Shown here in pieces: positions 25,928 to 34,236 of a stretch of DNA of 64,000 bases; the first letter of the stretch is position 1; each line of letters starts with the position of its first letter. The DNA comes from a virus. The position numbers were made by a program, and so were the translations under genes. The notes beneath the pieces are model-generated. The model was not told the origin of the DNA. It did no database searches and worked only from the letters and a program-made list of their open reading frames with translations. The stretch is taken from positions 62,001 to 126,000 of IMG/VR virus record IMGVR_UViG_3300034283_002790, one strand, 5' to 3'.

Positions 25928-26509
25928 TTACCAAGTCTTGCAAGCCCAATACCTGGGTTTCCATCTTGGTCCTGGATTATCACAATTATGTCTAGCCCTG
26001 AAAGATCTTCTTCTTTCGGGGTTATTTTTTTTAATTACCATTCTTTTACCCTTTGCCGATTTACCACCAAAACCAAAGTTCACCTTTACTACTTTTCCTT
26101 TGTCGTTTTTAACATAAACTTTAAATTTTTTGATATCTCCTTGCATTATCTTCCCAAGTTGTACTTTTCTTCCTTGGTATTCCGCCTCAAACAAGTAACT
26201 ATCATCCTCATAGGGAACATCTAACCAAATTTTTTGACCGGATTCCGAAATAATAAATTTACCCAAGTCCGTTTCAACTAAATCTCTATCGTTCTCATTC
26301 AAGAAAATGAACTGATTATAATAAAGTTTTCTTACTTCTCTAATTAATTCCAAATATTCTTCTGAATATAAATCAAAAATGTTTTCACTAAGTGGAATTT
26401 TATTAATTAAATGATACCGTAAATTTTCAGAAATATGAACAGTATTTATTAATTCCATTGGACTATTGAAAGTTTGACTAAGATTTTTTTTGATTATTTC
26501 ATTTATCAT
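25928..26509 (-). CDS. Phage protein with conserved basic C-terminal RARHNC domain
   Basis: 193 aa. The last 35 residues (RRRSFRARHNCDNPGPRW followed by KPRYWACKTW) match a C-terminal motif I recall from many marine phage proteins of unknown function, with conserved His, Cys and Trp that could bind metal or DNA. The middle (YLFEAEYQGRKVQLGKIMQG) contains L-F-E and is beta-rich. Helical N-terminus. Two TATTTAT-like elements lie upstream, divergent from those of the plus-strand gene at 26579. Confidence 0.6.
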   Translation of the reverse strand: MINEIIKKNLSQTFNSPMELINTVHISENLRYHLINKIPLSENIFDLYSEEYLELIREVRKLYYNQFIFLNENDRDLVETDLGKFIISESGQKIWLDVPYEDDSYLFEAEYQGRKVQLGKIMQGDIKKFKVYVKNDKGKVVKVNFGFGGKSAKGKRMVIKKNNPERRRSFRARHNCDNPGPRWKPRYWACKTW

Positions 26510-26578
26510 ACAACTTATATTTATACCAATAAATACACAATAATTTAAATTGAATATATTTATATAAAAAGTTTTTTT

Positions 26579-27118
26579 ATGAAAAAAATTAGATTGACGG
26601 AAAATGAATTAATTAGTTTGATCAAACAAACCATATTAGAAGATCAAAGTGTGGGATCATCACCAAAAAAAGATAAGAAAAAACCAAATGCAAGGTGTAT
26701 TCCTGAAAATGTACTTCCTCTAGATGAAATTGCTGGATTAAGTGATGATTTTATAACTTACGGTCCTGGAATACAAAAAAGACGTGGAGGAATTGGTCAT
26801 CTTGTTGATTCATTAGGATTATTGAATAATATTAGACTTAATAAAAGTATTAAAGATGGTGGAACTCACCTGGCATACGAGATGATGAATCATTTGAATA
26901 AATTCAGAAATAAAAATTATTTTGATGAGACAAACGGTCAATGTTTACCGGCAATGGAAAAAATTGTACAACTTTATAAAGAAAATGAACATGGCACTGA
27001 GTTAGTCAAAGATATAGAAAAAGTACTTGATTTACAATCTAAAGATGACGATCTAACACCATCAGCAAGAGCAAAGGAATATCTTAAACAATGCATTAAT
27101 CTAATTAAAGGTATCTAA
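26579..27118 (+). CDS. Type A leader protein, 179 aa
   Basis: Leader KKIRLTENEL then LIKQTILE, with I-L-E at its end. A Lys-rich linker follows, then a helical domain of about 130 residues with two Cys. No family recognised. First gene of a plus-strand group with the tiny basic and membrane proteins behind it. Confidence 0.6.
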   Translation: MKKIRLTENELISLIKQTILEDQSVGSSPKKDKKKPNARCIPENVLPLDEIAGLSDDFITYGPGIQKRRGGIGHLVDSLGLLNNIRLNKSIKDGGTHLAYEMMNHLNKFRNKNYFDETNGQCLPAMEKIVQLYKENEHGTELVKDIEKVLDLQSKDDDLTPSARAKEYLKQCINLIKGI

Positions 27119-27119
27119 A

Positions 27120-27248
27120 ATGGCAAAAAAAACAAATACAACTTCTTCAGTCAAAGTTACTTTTGGTAAGAAGAAATCTGGAAAATTAAAAAAAAGATTT
27201 GGTCCTAAAGAAGAAAGACCAAAAAGATATAGAGGTCAAGGAAGATAA
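27120..27248 (+). CDS. Small basic protein, 42 aa
   Basis: Starts MAKKTNTTSSVKVTFGKKKS and ends RYRGQGR; more than a third of residues are Lys or Arg. One base separates it from the leader gene and one from the next gene, so it sits inside a coupled operon. Likely disordered and nucleic-acid or scaffold binding. The FGxxxxGKxKK...YRGQGR pattern seems familiar from phage genomes but I know no function. Confidence 0.65.
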   Translation: MAKKTNTTSSVKVTFGKKKSGKLKKRFGPKEERPKRYRGQGR

Positions 27249-27249
27249 T

Positions 27250-27483
27250 ATGAAACGAATGATGAGAAATTACTGGAAACCCACCCCCAAAAAATGGAGA
27301 AAATGGGGGGATACGTTTTTGGCAGTATCTTCAGTACTAGCAATAGGTGGATTATGGCAATTTGACAATCTTAAAGAAATATTCACACCCTCGGAAATCA
27401 AAATCATGATTGTATCTTCAATAATACTGGGTGTAATCGGTAAATTCCTAACAAATTTTTTCAAAGAAGAAGAAAATATATAA
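27250..27483 (+). CDS. Small membrane protein, 77 aa (holin-like topology)
   Basis: Two membrane segments (TFLAVSSVLAIGGLW and IKIMIVSSIILGVIGKFL) between a basic N-terminus (MKRMMRNYWKPTPKKWRKW) and an acidic tail. The ATG at 27250 follows the previous stop by one base, better than the longer frame from 27199 which would overlap it. Topology and size would fit a holin or a superinfection membrane protein. Confidence 0.65.
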   Translation: MKRMMRNYWKPTPKKWRKWGDTFLAVSSVLAIGGLWQFDNLKEIFTPSEIKIMIVSSIILGVIGKFLTNFFKEEENI

Positions 27484-27504
27484 TTTTTTCATTATCTTTG
27501 TGAT

Positions 27505-27678
27505 ATGAAATCAAAAATTGAAACTAAAAAGTTCGAAAGAACATTTGTTTTTGAAGACTGTACTGTAATTTGGAAATATGACACTTCCAGGTCCGTTCTT
27601 CATCCTATAGAGGTAGAGATCAAATACCCCAAAAAAACCCAGGAAATAACCAAAAAAACCCCAAAAAAACGAAATTAA
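27505..27678 (+). CDS. Small protein, 57 aa
   Basis: Starts MKSKIETKKFERTFVFEDCT; a short beta domain followed by a Lys-rich tail. A TATCTTTG box (27493-27500) lies just before the ATG but lacks a matching -33 element. It ends one base before the convergent gene at 27679. Confidence 0.5.
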   Translation: MKSKIETKKFERTFVFEDCTVIWKYDTSRSVLHPIEVEIKYPKKTQEITKKTPKKRN

Positions 27679-27933
27679 TCACCTTTTTTTGTTATTATTA
27701 GACCTATAAAAGTTGTTTGGGTCTATATTTTTCATCATTTTATCCAAATTTTTCATCATTTCCATTGGATTTTGATCAATAAAGTTTGGAAATGTTGTAT
27801 TTTTCATCAAATTTTCTGGTTTTATTAAAGAAAATAACGTTTTTCCGTATTTTTTCCACCAAATTACACCCAAAATGATGGTAGTTAGTAATAAAATACT
27901 AAAAATTGTCAAAATTACTTGTAAATAAATCAT
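27679..27933 (-). CDS. Single-pass membrane protein, 84 aa
   Basis: N-terminal membrane anchor (VILTIFSILLLTTIILGVIWW) followed by a Met/Asn-rich soluble tail. No signal-peptide cut site. Function unknown. Confidence 0.55.
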   Translation of the reverse strand: MIYLQVILTIFSILLLTTIILGVIWWKKYGKTLFSLIKPENLMKNTTFPNFIDQNPMEMMKNLDKMMKNIDPNNFYRSNNNKKR

Positions 27934-27988
27934 AATTAATGGTTTTTTTTAGAAATATACTTATATTTTGAAGTATAATCAATTGTAA

Positions 27989-28282
27989 ATGAAAAAAAAC
28001 ACGGAAATTATAGAATTTCTTATAAATTATGGTCTAAAAACTTACAAAAACAATCTTTTTGGTGAAAAATCGCAAGTAAAAGTGACTTTAATACAGTTTT
28101 TAAGTCAAAAAAAGTGTTTTATGGTCCATGTTACTCTGTATATTGAAAATTTGGATCAAAATTTAGAACTTTACCCGGATGGTTTAGAAGAATTGATTAG
28201 ATTAGCATGGTCCGCTTATGGAAAACAAGAAAAAATAGTCATTTCTTCATCGGTTAAATTACTAAGTGACTGTTTTAACTAA
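27989..28282 (+). CDS. Hypothetical protein, 97 aa
   Basis: Compact alpha/beta protein (FLINYGLKTYKNNLFGEK, KCFMVHVTLYIENL). No leader or membrane segment. Its 3' end overlaps the convergent lysozyme-like gene by 21 bases. Confidence 0.5.
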   Translation: MKKNTEIIEFLINYGLKTYKNNLFGEKSQVKVTLIQFLSQKKCFMVHVTLYIENLDQNLELYPDGLEELIRLAWSAYGKQEKIVISSSVKLLSDCFN

Positions 28283-28891
28283 ATCTGTTTCTATTTCTGG
28301 AGGATTCAAGGTTTTTCCATCCAAAACCTTACCTACAAGGTCCCCAGTACCCCAAGTTTTAAGGTCTTTTCGACAATGTCTGGCAATATATCTTGCCGTA
28401 CAATTTTTTGTACACGATTCGTTGTTTCTAAGTTGGTCAACTATACAATCATAATGACCGTTTAATAAAGTTTTTATGGTTGCATCAATTCCCACTTGTA
28501 AACTGGGATAATTTCTTACTCCCCCACTACATTTTCCATTTTTTCTTTTTAAACAATTATAAAAACTTGATCCATCCTTTGGTTGAGTTGTATTGAATGG
28601 GTTATATCTTGCATGTGCCCCTTCTGATTGTCTCCAGGCATAGAAGAATTTCATATTTTCGTCGGTAATTGGTGCTCCAATACCCTGTAATATTTTTTTA
28701 TAGACCTCATCATCACTCATATCCACCGAACCAACGGTGACAGATTGAGTTTCATCTTCTTCATCCTCAGTATAAGACGGGATCAGGTCTAATTTTTTGT
28801 TAATTTGGTCAATAATCTGATCTAAAACATCTTTTGGATTTGTGAGATCAAGTTCAAGATCTTTGACAAGGTCATCTAATTCTATTTTCAT
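28262..28891 (-). CDS. Lysozyme/transglycosylase-like virion protein
   Basis: 209 aa. Residues about 85-200 (ILQGIGAPITDENMKFFYAW, QSEGAHARYNPFNTT, NYPSLQVGIDATIKTLLNG) follow the fold of phage lysozyme-like domains, with a probable catalytic Glu in QSEGA. N-terminal 60 residues are acidic and helical (LVKDLELDL, LIPSYTEDEEDE). Likely cuts peptidoglycan glycan strands. Two Cys pairs (CLKRKNGKCSGG, CTKNC) may form disulfides, as expected for an extracellular protein. Confidence 0.65.
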   Translation of the reverse strand: MKIELDDLVKDLELDLTNPKDVLDQIIDQINKKLDLIPSYTEDEEDETQSVTVGSVDMSDDEVYKKILQGIGAPITDENMKFFYAWRQSEGAHARYNPFNTTQPKDGSSFYNCLKRKNGKCSGGVRNYPSLQVGIDATIKTLLNGHYDCIVDQLRNNESCTKNCTARYIARHCRKDLKTWGTGDLVGKVLDGKTLNPPEIETDLVKTVT

Positions 28892-28965
28892 ACTTAAATA
28901 AATATTTAACGACTCATAAATGTTTACTTAAGATTTATATTTAATAAATTTTAGAAAAAAATAAT

Positions 28966-29391
28966 ATGAAAAAAGTAGAAAACACAAGTGTTGTAAAATT
29001 TAACTACACAGGAAAATTAGAAGATGGGTCTGTATTTGATTCTTCACTTACTGAAGGTAGAGAACCATTAGTTGCGACTTTAGGTCAAGGACAATTGATC
29101 CCTGGTTTTGAATCAGGATTATTAGAAATGTCAGAAGGTGAAAATAAGACTATAGAAATTGAACCTGATCAAGCATATGGTTTGTTTAGGGAAGATTTAA
29201 TCGATGAGGTTACAAAAGATAAAGTTCCAGAAACTGTACAACCGGGTGACATGTTACAAGCCTGGACCCCTCAGGGTCCTATGCCTGTAAAAGTATTAGA
29301 AGTTAAAGAAGAAACTGTAGTTTTAGATGCTAACCACCCATTAGCAGGTAAAAAACTAATTTTTGATTTAGAGGTACTAGAAGTTTCCTAG
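28966..29391 (+). CDS. FKBP-type peptidyl-prolyl isomerase, SlyD-like
   Basis: 141 aa with the SlyD layout: FKBP core (VKFNYTGKLEDGSVFDSS, LIPGFESGLLEMSEGE, AYGLFREDLI), an inserted IF chaperone domain at about 70-120, and return to the FKBP sheet (KLIFDLEVLEV). It lacks the His-rich metal tail of bacterial SlyD. Catalyses cis-trans proline isomerisation and helps folding; in a phage it could assist virion proteins. Overlaps the convergent leader gene by 4 bases. Confidence 0.85.
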   Translation: MKKVENTSVVKFNYTGKLEDGSVFDSSLTEGREPLVATLGQGQLIPGFESGLLEMSEGENKTIEIEPDQAYGLFREDLIDEVTKDKVPETVQPGDMLQAWTPQGPMPVKVLEVKEETVVLDANHPLAGKKLIFDLEVLEVS

Positions 29392-29669
29392 AAATCTTTT
29401 CCAAATGTGGTTTTTACCCCAGGAACAACTCTTTCTGGTTCGTACAAATCTCTTGGTGATAAAACCTTGATTTTAGTGAGTGGGTAATCTTCATTGAACT
29501 GTTTTAGTGCATCGTAATACTCGTCACCATATTCACTAAACCTATTAACAACAGAATCCACAAGATCAAGTCTCATGGATTCTGTTTCTCTAGGGTCTCT
29601 TCTGGACTCTTTAACTATTTTTTTAATTAACTGTAATAACTGTGTTTCGTTAAGTGTTATTTTTTTCAT
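29388..29669 (-). CDS. Type A leader protein, 93 aa
   Basis: Leader KKITLNETQLLQLIKKIVKE with V-K-E at the end, then a 70-residue domain (YDALKQFNEDYPLTKIKVL) without recognised family. TATTTAT element upstream. Confidence 0.6.
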   Translation of the reverse strand: MKKITLNETQLLQLIKKIVKESRRDPRETESMRLDLVDSVVNRFSEYGDEYYDALKQFNEDYPLTKIKVLSPRDLYEPERVVPGVKTTFGKDF

Positions 29670-29710
29670 TTTGTGGATTTTTATATAAATACCACAACAC
29701 TAATAAAAAA

Positions 29711-30046
29711 TTATCTAAACAATACTACTTTTCCTTTTTTTACAAAACGTTTGTTATTATCAGTAACACATACAATTTTAAAATCATATATTCCTGTTTC
29801 TGATTTGCCACCATCCCAGTATTCTCCAGGATTGTTTGTTTTGTAAACCAACCGGTTTTTCTTGTCTCTGATAACCAAATAATATTTTTTTGGTGTAAAG
29901 GATAATCTACTCATAAATAAGTCATTTACACCGTCATTATTGGGTGTGAATGTATTATTAGTGTTGAGACTAAAATCTTTAACATTAGTTTGTGAGACAA
30001 AAAACGTAGAAATAAATAAAAAGAAGGATACTAAATAAATTTTCAT
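29711..30046 (-). CDS. Secreted protein with gliding/T9SS-type C-terminal (CHU_C-like) domain
   Basis: 111 aa. Signal peptide MKIYLVSFFLFISTFFVSQ, then the family start FTPNNDGVNDLF and continuation (YLVIRDKKNRLVYKTN, GEYWDGG, TGIYDFKIVC) of the gliding-motility-associated C-terminal domain, which in Bacteroidota is the type B sorting signal of the type IX secretion system. Here the domain is alone with no passenger. It is strong evidence for the host group, and the protein may be exported to, or compete for, that system. Closest gene upstream is a type C leader protein. Confidence 0.8.
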   Translation of the reverse strand: MKIYLVSFFLFISTFFVSQTNVKDFSLNTNNTFTPNNDGVNDLFMSRLSFTPKKYYLVIRDKKNRLVYKTNNPGEYWDGGKSETGIYDFKIVCVTDNNKRFVKKGKVVLFR

Positions 30047-30079
30047 AAAATATAAATTAAAGGTTACTAAAAATTAATC

Positions 30080-30598
30080 TTAATTTAAAGATACTGTGCT
30101 GATAAATTCATCAACCGCAGTCTGAAGTGATGGGAAATCGTTGAACCCATACCCCATAATTAAATCTGAAATTTTGGAATAAAGAGTTTTCATATCTTCC
30201 AGGTTAACTCTAGTTGATTTTTCTTCATCTGTTAAATCTGGGTTTGTGAGAATATCAAGTCTGTTTTTCCAAAAACCATTCATTGTTTCCTGTCCGGGAA
30301 CGTTGAACTGTTGTGGAAAACCATTTTCTCTACCGGTAGTGATGATTTGAGAGTCCAAATCTGCAAAATCGGTAAATTTCTTTCTTTCATCGTCAGTTAA
30401 ATCGGGAATGAAATCTGCCAATTTGTAATTCAAGGCAGAAAGATTATAACAAGTAAGAATCATTTCGATAATGTCCTGGACTGTCAAATCCATCAAGTTT
30501 CCAGATTCGAATAGGTAATTCAATTTGGATGCTTTGGTGTGCATTTCTAAGATCCTATTTTTCTCGGATCTATCAACTTCAAAAAGGTTATTTTTCAT
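30080..30598 (-). CDS. Type C leader protein, 172 aa
   Basis: N-terminal FEVDRSEKNRILEMHTKASK is a type C leader with I-L-E, followed by NYLFES. Body helical and acidic (IPDLTDDERKKFTDFADLD), no known domain. TATTTAT-like element upstream (RC of ATAAATA near 30615). Confidence 0.6.
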   Translation of the reverse strand: MKNNLFEVDRSEKNRILEMHTKASKLNYLFESGNLMDLTVQDIIEMILTCYNLSALNYKLADFIPDLTDDERKKFTDFADLDSQIITTGRENGFPQQFNVPGQETMNGFWKNRLDILTNPDLTDEEKSTRVNLEDMKTLYSKISDLIMGYGFNDFPSLQTAVDEFISTVSLN

Positions 30599-30642
30599 AT
30601 TTTATATTTTAGTAATAAATATGATTAAAATTAGAAAAATGA

Positions 30643-31125
30643 TTACTTAATATTATTTTTCACCAAATAGTCCTCCATACCTTGAATTTCGATCCCCGCT
30701 TGTTGATAAAGACGAAAATTGAATATTCCGGTATTTTTCGTCATTTTGGAAATCAATTTGTGTTCTTCTCTAGTGACTTTAACAGTTGAACAAAATCTTT
30801 TCAAGATTGAGGTAAATTCACGAACGGACATTTCAGGATTTTTTGATAACTCATCAAAAATAATTCTCATGGCAAGTGATCTTTGGATATAATGTTCCAC
30901 AGAAACTTTTGTTTCTTCGTCTCGGGATATATACCCATTGGAGACCAATCCAGTAGAAAATGCTTTAGTATTTGTAATATCCCAAAGTGGATTTCTATTT
31001 CTACTTAGAAAAGACTTCATTAATCTTGGAGAACTTTGAACTTCACTATAACGAGGAAGTAATGTTTTGAAATCTTTAAGGGTTTCTTGAAGTTTCATTT
31101 TTTGTTTAGACGACGTTTTTTTCAT
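30643..31125 (-). CDS. Hypothetical basic helical protein, 160 aa
   Basis: Lys-rich N-terminus (MKKTSSKQKMKLQETLKDF) and a mostly helical body. No leader of the main types and no known fold. Could bind DNA, but no motif shows this. Confidence 0.55.
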   Translation of the reverse strand: MKKTSSKQKMKLQETLKDFKTLLPRYSEVQSSPRLMKSFLSRNRNPLWDITNTKAFSTGLVSNGYISRDEETKVSVEHYIQRSLAMRIIFDELSKNPEMSVREFTSILKRFCSTVKVTREEHKLISKMTKNTGIFNFRLYQQAGIEIQGMEDYLVKNNIK

Positions 31126-31199
31126 ATTACTTGTTTTTATTGTTTTAATATTTCTACAAAAATAAGAATAAAAAACTTTCCAAACAAATTTTTTTGAAA

Positions 31200-31310
31200 T
31201 TATTTTTTCAATTTAGAGATTATCTCCATATTATTTTTAATAATCTCTAATTTTTTTTTCAGGTTTGATCTGTTTCTCTTTTTTTTTCCTTCCTTTCTAG
31301 CCTTTGCCAT
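31200..31310 (-). CDS. Tiny very basic protein, 36 aa
   Basis: Starts MAKARKEGKKKRNRSNLKKK. It overlaps the end of the upstream leader gene by 14 bases, which favours translational coupling. Like the 42-residue protein at 27120 it begins MAK and is dominated by Lys/Arg. Low-complexity sequence could be accidental. Confidence 0.45.
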   Translation of the reverse strand: MAKARKEGKKKRNRSNLKKKLEIIKNNMEIISKLKK

Positions 31311-31593
31311 TTTTACATTTTTTAATTTTTTTATCATAAAATTTTTTAATATGTTCCGAGTCATTTGTCAGAAACCTAAAAATTGACATTTTGGTGTCCA
31401 TATCGTCACTTAATTCCTCAAGTTTAATTATTGATTCGTTAATTACGTCATTAAAAAACTTATTCCATCCATAATAACCCATTTCTTTATATTCACAAAC
31501 ATTTTTTTGATTCAATATTTCGTCAATTATAAAATTAATCAATTCATAATTTTTGATGATCTTTTCTTGTTTTTCAGAAATTATTATCTTCAT
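31297..31593 (-). CDS. Type B leader protein, 98 aa
   Basis: MKIIISEKQEKIIKNYELI is a type B leader without an (I/L)-x-E site nearby. The rest is helical (FIIDEILNQKNVCEYKEMG) with a Lys-rich end. TATTTAT element upstream. Confidence 0.55.
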   Translation of the reverse strand: MKIIISEKQEKIIKNYELINFIIDEILNQKNVCEYKEMGYYGWNKFFNDVINESIIKLEELSDDMDTKMSIFRFLTNDSEHIKKFYDKKIKKCKNGKG

Positions 31594-31611
31594 AATAATA
31601 AATAGTGTTAA

Positions 31612-31640
31612 ATAAAAAAACCCTCACAAGAGGGTTTTCA
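31612..31640 (-). terminator. Intrinsic terminator
   Basis: AAAACCCTC-acaa-GAGGGTTTT hairpin behind the gene at 31660, T-rich on both sides. Confidence 0.8.
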
Positions 31641-31659
31641 AATCATGGATTATAAGATA

Positions 31660-32655
31660 TTATCCTCGGACAACAACTGAATCACATAGTTCTTTTATCA
31701 TTTCATCAGTGACTGGTCTTTGAGTATAACCAATTTTGTTAAGAAGATGATCTGTTTCACAACCAAATTTACCATCAATCAAAATATCTCCAAAATCTGG
31801 TACTTTACTAAGACATCTTTGTATTTCTTTTATTTTTTCACACTTTTCACATCTTTCATAGACAGTTTTTCCCTCACAAGATTTAAAATTTGTACATTGT
31901 TTAGAACCATCTATACACCTTTTAGGTTCTGGTTTTGGTTCTGGTTTAGGGTCTCTACCAAAACAACATTTTTCACATTTACTTTTATTTTCGAATCCAC
32001 CAGGTCCAGTTCTAAACTCACATCCGTCTTCATCTACAAACCATCCTTGTACTTGTTGACAAGGTGATCCTGGAAAACAAGGTTTTGCATTACATTGATC
32101 ACTACATCCTTTGGTTCGTTTTTTATCATTACAATATCCTTTTTCACCTGGTTTGGGGTATGCAACAGCATATTGTCTTTCCGTGTAACTTTTCATTTTA
32201 TCACCACAACAAAACATACTTCTTAAACCTACAGGTAAACCAGGTGCACCTGATCCTGACTTACCTTTGCCAATATTAATAAGTCCACTTGTTCCTTGAG
32301 CAATCACATTCCATTCAAATTCATTTAAAATTGGAGAAATTTTAGGACAAGGAAGATCTGCGTATAAATTAACCCCCTTATACTTACCGATGTAAAATCT
32401 CATTTTTTGATCTTTAGTGGCATATATCCTTTTTCCGACCTTAATTGTGAAACTTTTCCCATTTAAAAAACTATATTTTTTATCAAGAATTGATAGTATA
32501 ATAAATTTGAATTCTGTTGTTGTTGTGAATGAACCATTTGCATCTAATTGACCATCATACCTAGATTCTTTTATTAAAGGTTTGAAATCATAGTTTTTGT
32601 GGAGATTTAATATTCTTTTTTTTTCTTGTTCAGAAATTAATTGTCCCTTACTCAT
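31660..32655 (-). CDS. Type C leader, Cys-rich protein with peptidoglycan-binding-like end
   Basis: 331 aa. Leader LISEQEKKRILNLHKNYDF, then PLIKESR with I-K-E. Middle has about 20 Cys with a Pro/Lys linker (PKPEPKPEPKR). The last 60 residues (IQRCLSKVPDFGDILIDGKF, then GCETDHLLNK) resemble a peptidoglycan-binding type 1 fold in which a short helix precedes DGKFGxxT. Probably disulfide-rich and extracellular after delivery. Confidence 0.6.
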   Translation of the reverse strand: MSKGQLISEQEKKRILNLHKNYDFKPLIKESRYDGQLDANGSFTTTTEFKFIILSILDKKYSFLNGKSFTIKVGKRIYATKDQKMRFYIGKYKGVNLYADLPCPKISPILNEFEWNVIAQGTSGLINIGKGKSGSGAPGLPVGLRSMFCCGDKMKSYTERQYAVAYPKPGEKGYCNDKKRTKGCSDQCNAKPCFPGSPCQQVQGWFVDEDGCEFRTGPGGFENKSKCEKCCFGRDPKPEPKPEPKRCIDGSKQCTNFKSCEGKTVYERCEKCEKIKEIQRCLSKVPDFGDILIDGKFGCETDHLLNKIGYTQRPVTDEMIKELCDSVVVRG

Positions 32656-32697
32656 ATATTTTATTTTATAAATATTTTAATGTATCAAAAAAATCAA

Positions 32698-33750
32698 TTA
32701 AGAAGTTTTTTTAACTCCCAAAGAATCCGGAGAATAACATTTCTCTGGATTATCAATGACTTGCTCAATCGATTGAACATAGTAATTAACTTTTTCGGGT
32801 GAAATATAAAAAATCCATGAATTCCTTAAAATTTCTCTAAATGTTTCATTGTCATAGATTTTATAAGGTACATTGATACACCCAAGACTTAAATTAAGAT
32901 AATCTGATGGTTCGTCCACTGTTTTAGATGTTCTTTTAAATGCGTTTGCAAATGCTTGAACTCTTTCTGGTTTGTTTAACATTCTATGAATTGCATTCGA
33001 CAAGAGTGTTCCATTTAAAGTCTTTAAAAAAGCAATGTCAAACTTATTTTTACCTTCAGGATATTTATCTCCACCATATAACTTAATTTTTCCTGGTTCT
33101 GTAGAAAATATTTGTGGGTAAACTGTTGTACTTCCCAAAACTGAAAAAAGATCATTAACTGTTACCGGATAATTTTTTTTATCTTCGTCTGTAATTGATT
33201 TCCAATCTTCATCGGTAACATCTTCAAATTTTTTACTTAGTTTTTTCATGGCCGTTACCCATTTGTATTGGTCAAATTGCGAAAGATTTACAAAATCTTT
33301 TATTCTTCCTGTTGGGACCAAGTCTGATTCTTTTCCGGTAATAATTGGTATAGGATTTTTTTGATTGGGATCTAAGTAAGGGGTAACATCATTAAGATTT
33401 TGGTCAAAAGAATATATTGTGTGATAATTTGGATCCACTACTGTCATATATTTTTTATCTTTGAACCCGGGTCTAATATATATTAATCCTGCTTCACATG
33501 CGGTTCTATCTGGGATACCTTTATCAACTAATGTTTTAGCAACCTCTTCTATCTTAGTATTGATTATCTTGAATGTTTCTTCTTCTGTTGATGCTGAATA
33601 AGCGTTCAAAATATCTTGATAATCAACTACTAGTGTTTTTGATTCAGTATTGAATTCAGTACAAAGTTTAGTTGTATCTTCCTCATCAAGACGATATAAC
33701 CCCCTGATTGATGATTTTTCTTCTTCACTTATAATAAATCTTTTTCCCAT
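32698..33750 (-). CDS. Type C leader protein, 350 aa
   Basis: Leader MGKRFIISEEEKSSIRGLYR. A long mixed domain follows (VDKGIPDRTACEAGLIYI, YNLSLGCINVPYKIY-like stretch near 300: LNLSLGCINVPYKIYD). The SLGCINVP segment around residue 305 is reminiscent of an L,D-transpeptidase active site (S-x-G-C-x-x), but the preceding HG motif is not obvious. Function unproven. Confidence 0.5.
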   Translation of the reverse strand: MGKRFIISEEEKSSIRGLYRLDEEDTTKLCTEFNTESKTLVVDYQDILNAYSASTEEETFKIINTKIEEVAKTLVDKGIPDRTACEAGLIYIRPGFKDKKYMTVVDPNYHTIYSFDQNLNDVTPYLDPNQKNPIPIITGKESDLVPTGRIKDFVNLSQFDQYKWVTAMKKLSKKFEDVTDEDWKSITDEDKKNYPVTVNDLFSVLGSTTVYPQIFSTEPGKIKLYGGDKYPEGKNKFDIAFLKTLNGTLLSNAIHRMLNKPERVQAFANAFKRTSKTVDEPSDYLNLSLGCINVPYKIYDNETFREILRNSWIFYISPEKVNYYVQSIEQVIDNPEKCYSPDSLGVKKTS

Positions 33751-33774
33751 TTATAATAAATATGATTAAATAAA

Positions 33775-33806
33775 AAAAACCCTAACCAAAAGGATAGGGT
33801 TTGATT
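33775..33806 (-). terminator. Intrinsic terminator
   Basis: AACCCTA/TAGGGTT stem with a 10-base loop and flanking A/T runs, behind the DoxX-like gene. Confidence 0.8.
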
Positions 33807-33822
33807 AAAATAGGTCCAAAAA

Positions 33823-34170
33823 TTATTTGTTTCTCAAATAATATGCAACCCACGAAAAAACACCAATCATAATTGGCATCAATATACCTGATCCACCCAT
33901 GTAAGATAGGTGAATAACAGCGGCTGCTGACATGATGGACGTGATTAAAATCGAACCGTACAATGTAGTTCGAGAATAAATCAACAATCCAACACTCAGT
34001 AATTCTGCAATACCAACAAGAGCCAAATAAGGAAGTAAATTAATGGATGTAAAATTACGAACCATTTCTTCGCTTCCGATTACTTTGTTGAAACCAGAAA
34101 AAATTAGCATAAACGAAACAAGTGCGGTTACCAACCACCCTGTGTTTCTAAGTGTTAAATAATTACTCAT
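33823..34170 (-). CDS. DoxX-like membrane protein, 115 aa
   Basis: Four membrane segments (WLVTALVSFMLIFSGFNKVI, YLALVGIAELLSVGLLIY, ILITSIMSAAAVIHLSYM, MPIMIGVFSWVAYYL) with the FSGFxK and GxxE patterns typical of the DoxX-like family. In cells these proteins are linked to redox or quinone processes; in a phage the role is unknown. It is flanked by its own host-type promoter and terminator as a single-gene unit, like a moron gene. Confidence 0.75.
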   Translation of the reverse strand: MSNYLTLRNTGWLVTALVSFMLIFSGFNKVIGSEEMVRNFTSINLLPYLALVGIAELLSVGLLIYSRTTLYGSILITSIMSAAAVIHLSYMGGSGILMPIMIGVFSWVAYYLRNK

Positions 34171-34174
34171 ACAT

Positions 34175-34206
34175 CAAATATAGGAAATTCAAATTAATAA
34201 GTCAAA
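34175..34206 (-). promoter_or_regulatory. Host-type promoter
   Basis: TTTG, 20 bases, TATATTTG on the minus strand, 4 bases before the ATG at 34170. Confidence 0.75.
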
Positions 34207-34236
34207 TATCGATCAATAAGAATAAATTTTAATTTT

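Noticed and set aside
32698-33750. L,D-transpeptidase
   Set aside because: An SLGCIN segment is present but the HG motif and spacing of the YkuD active site are not convincing.
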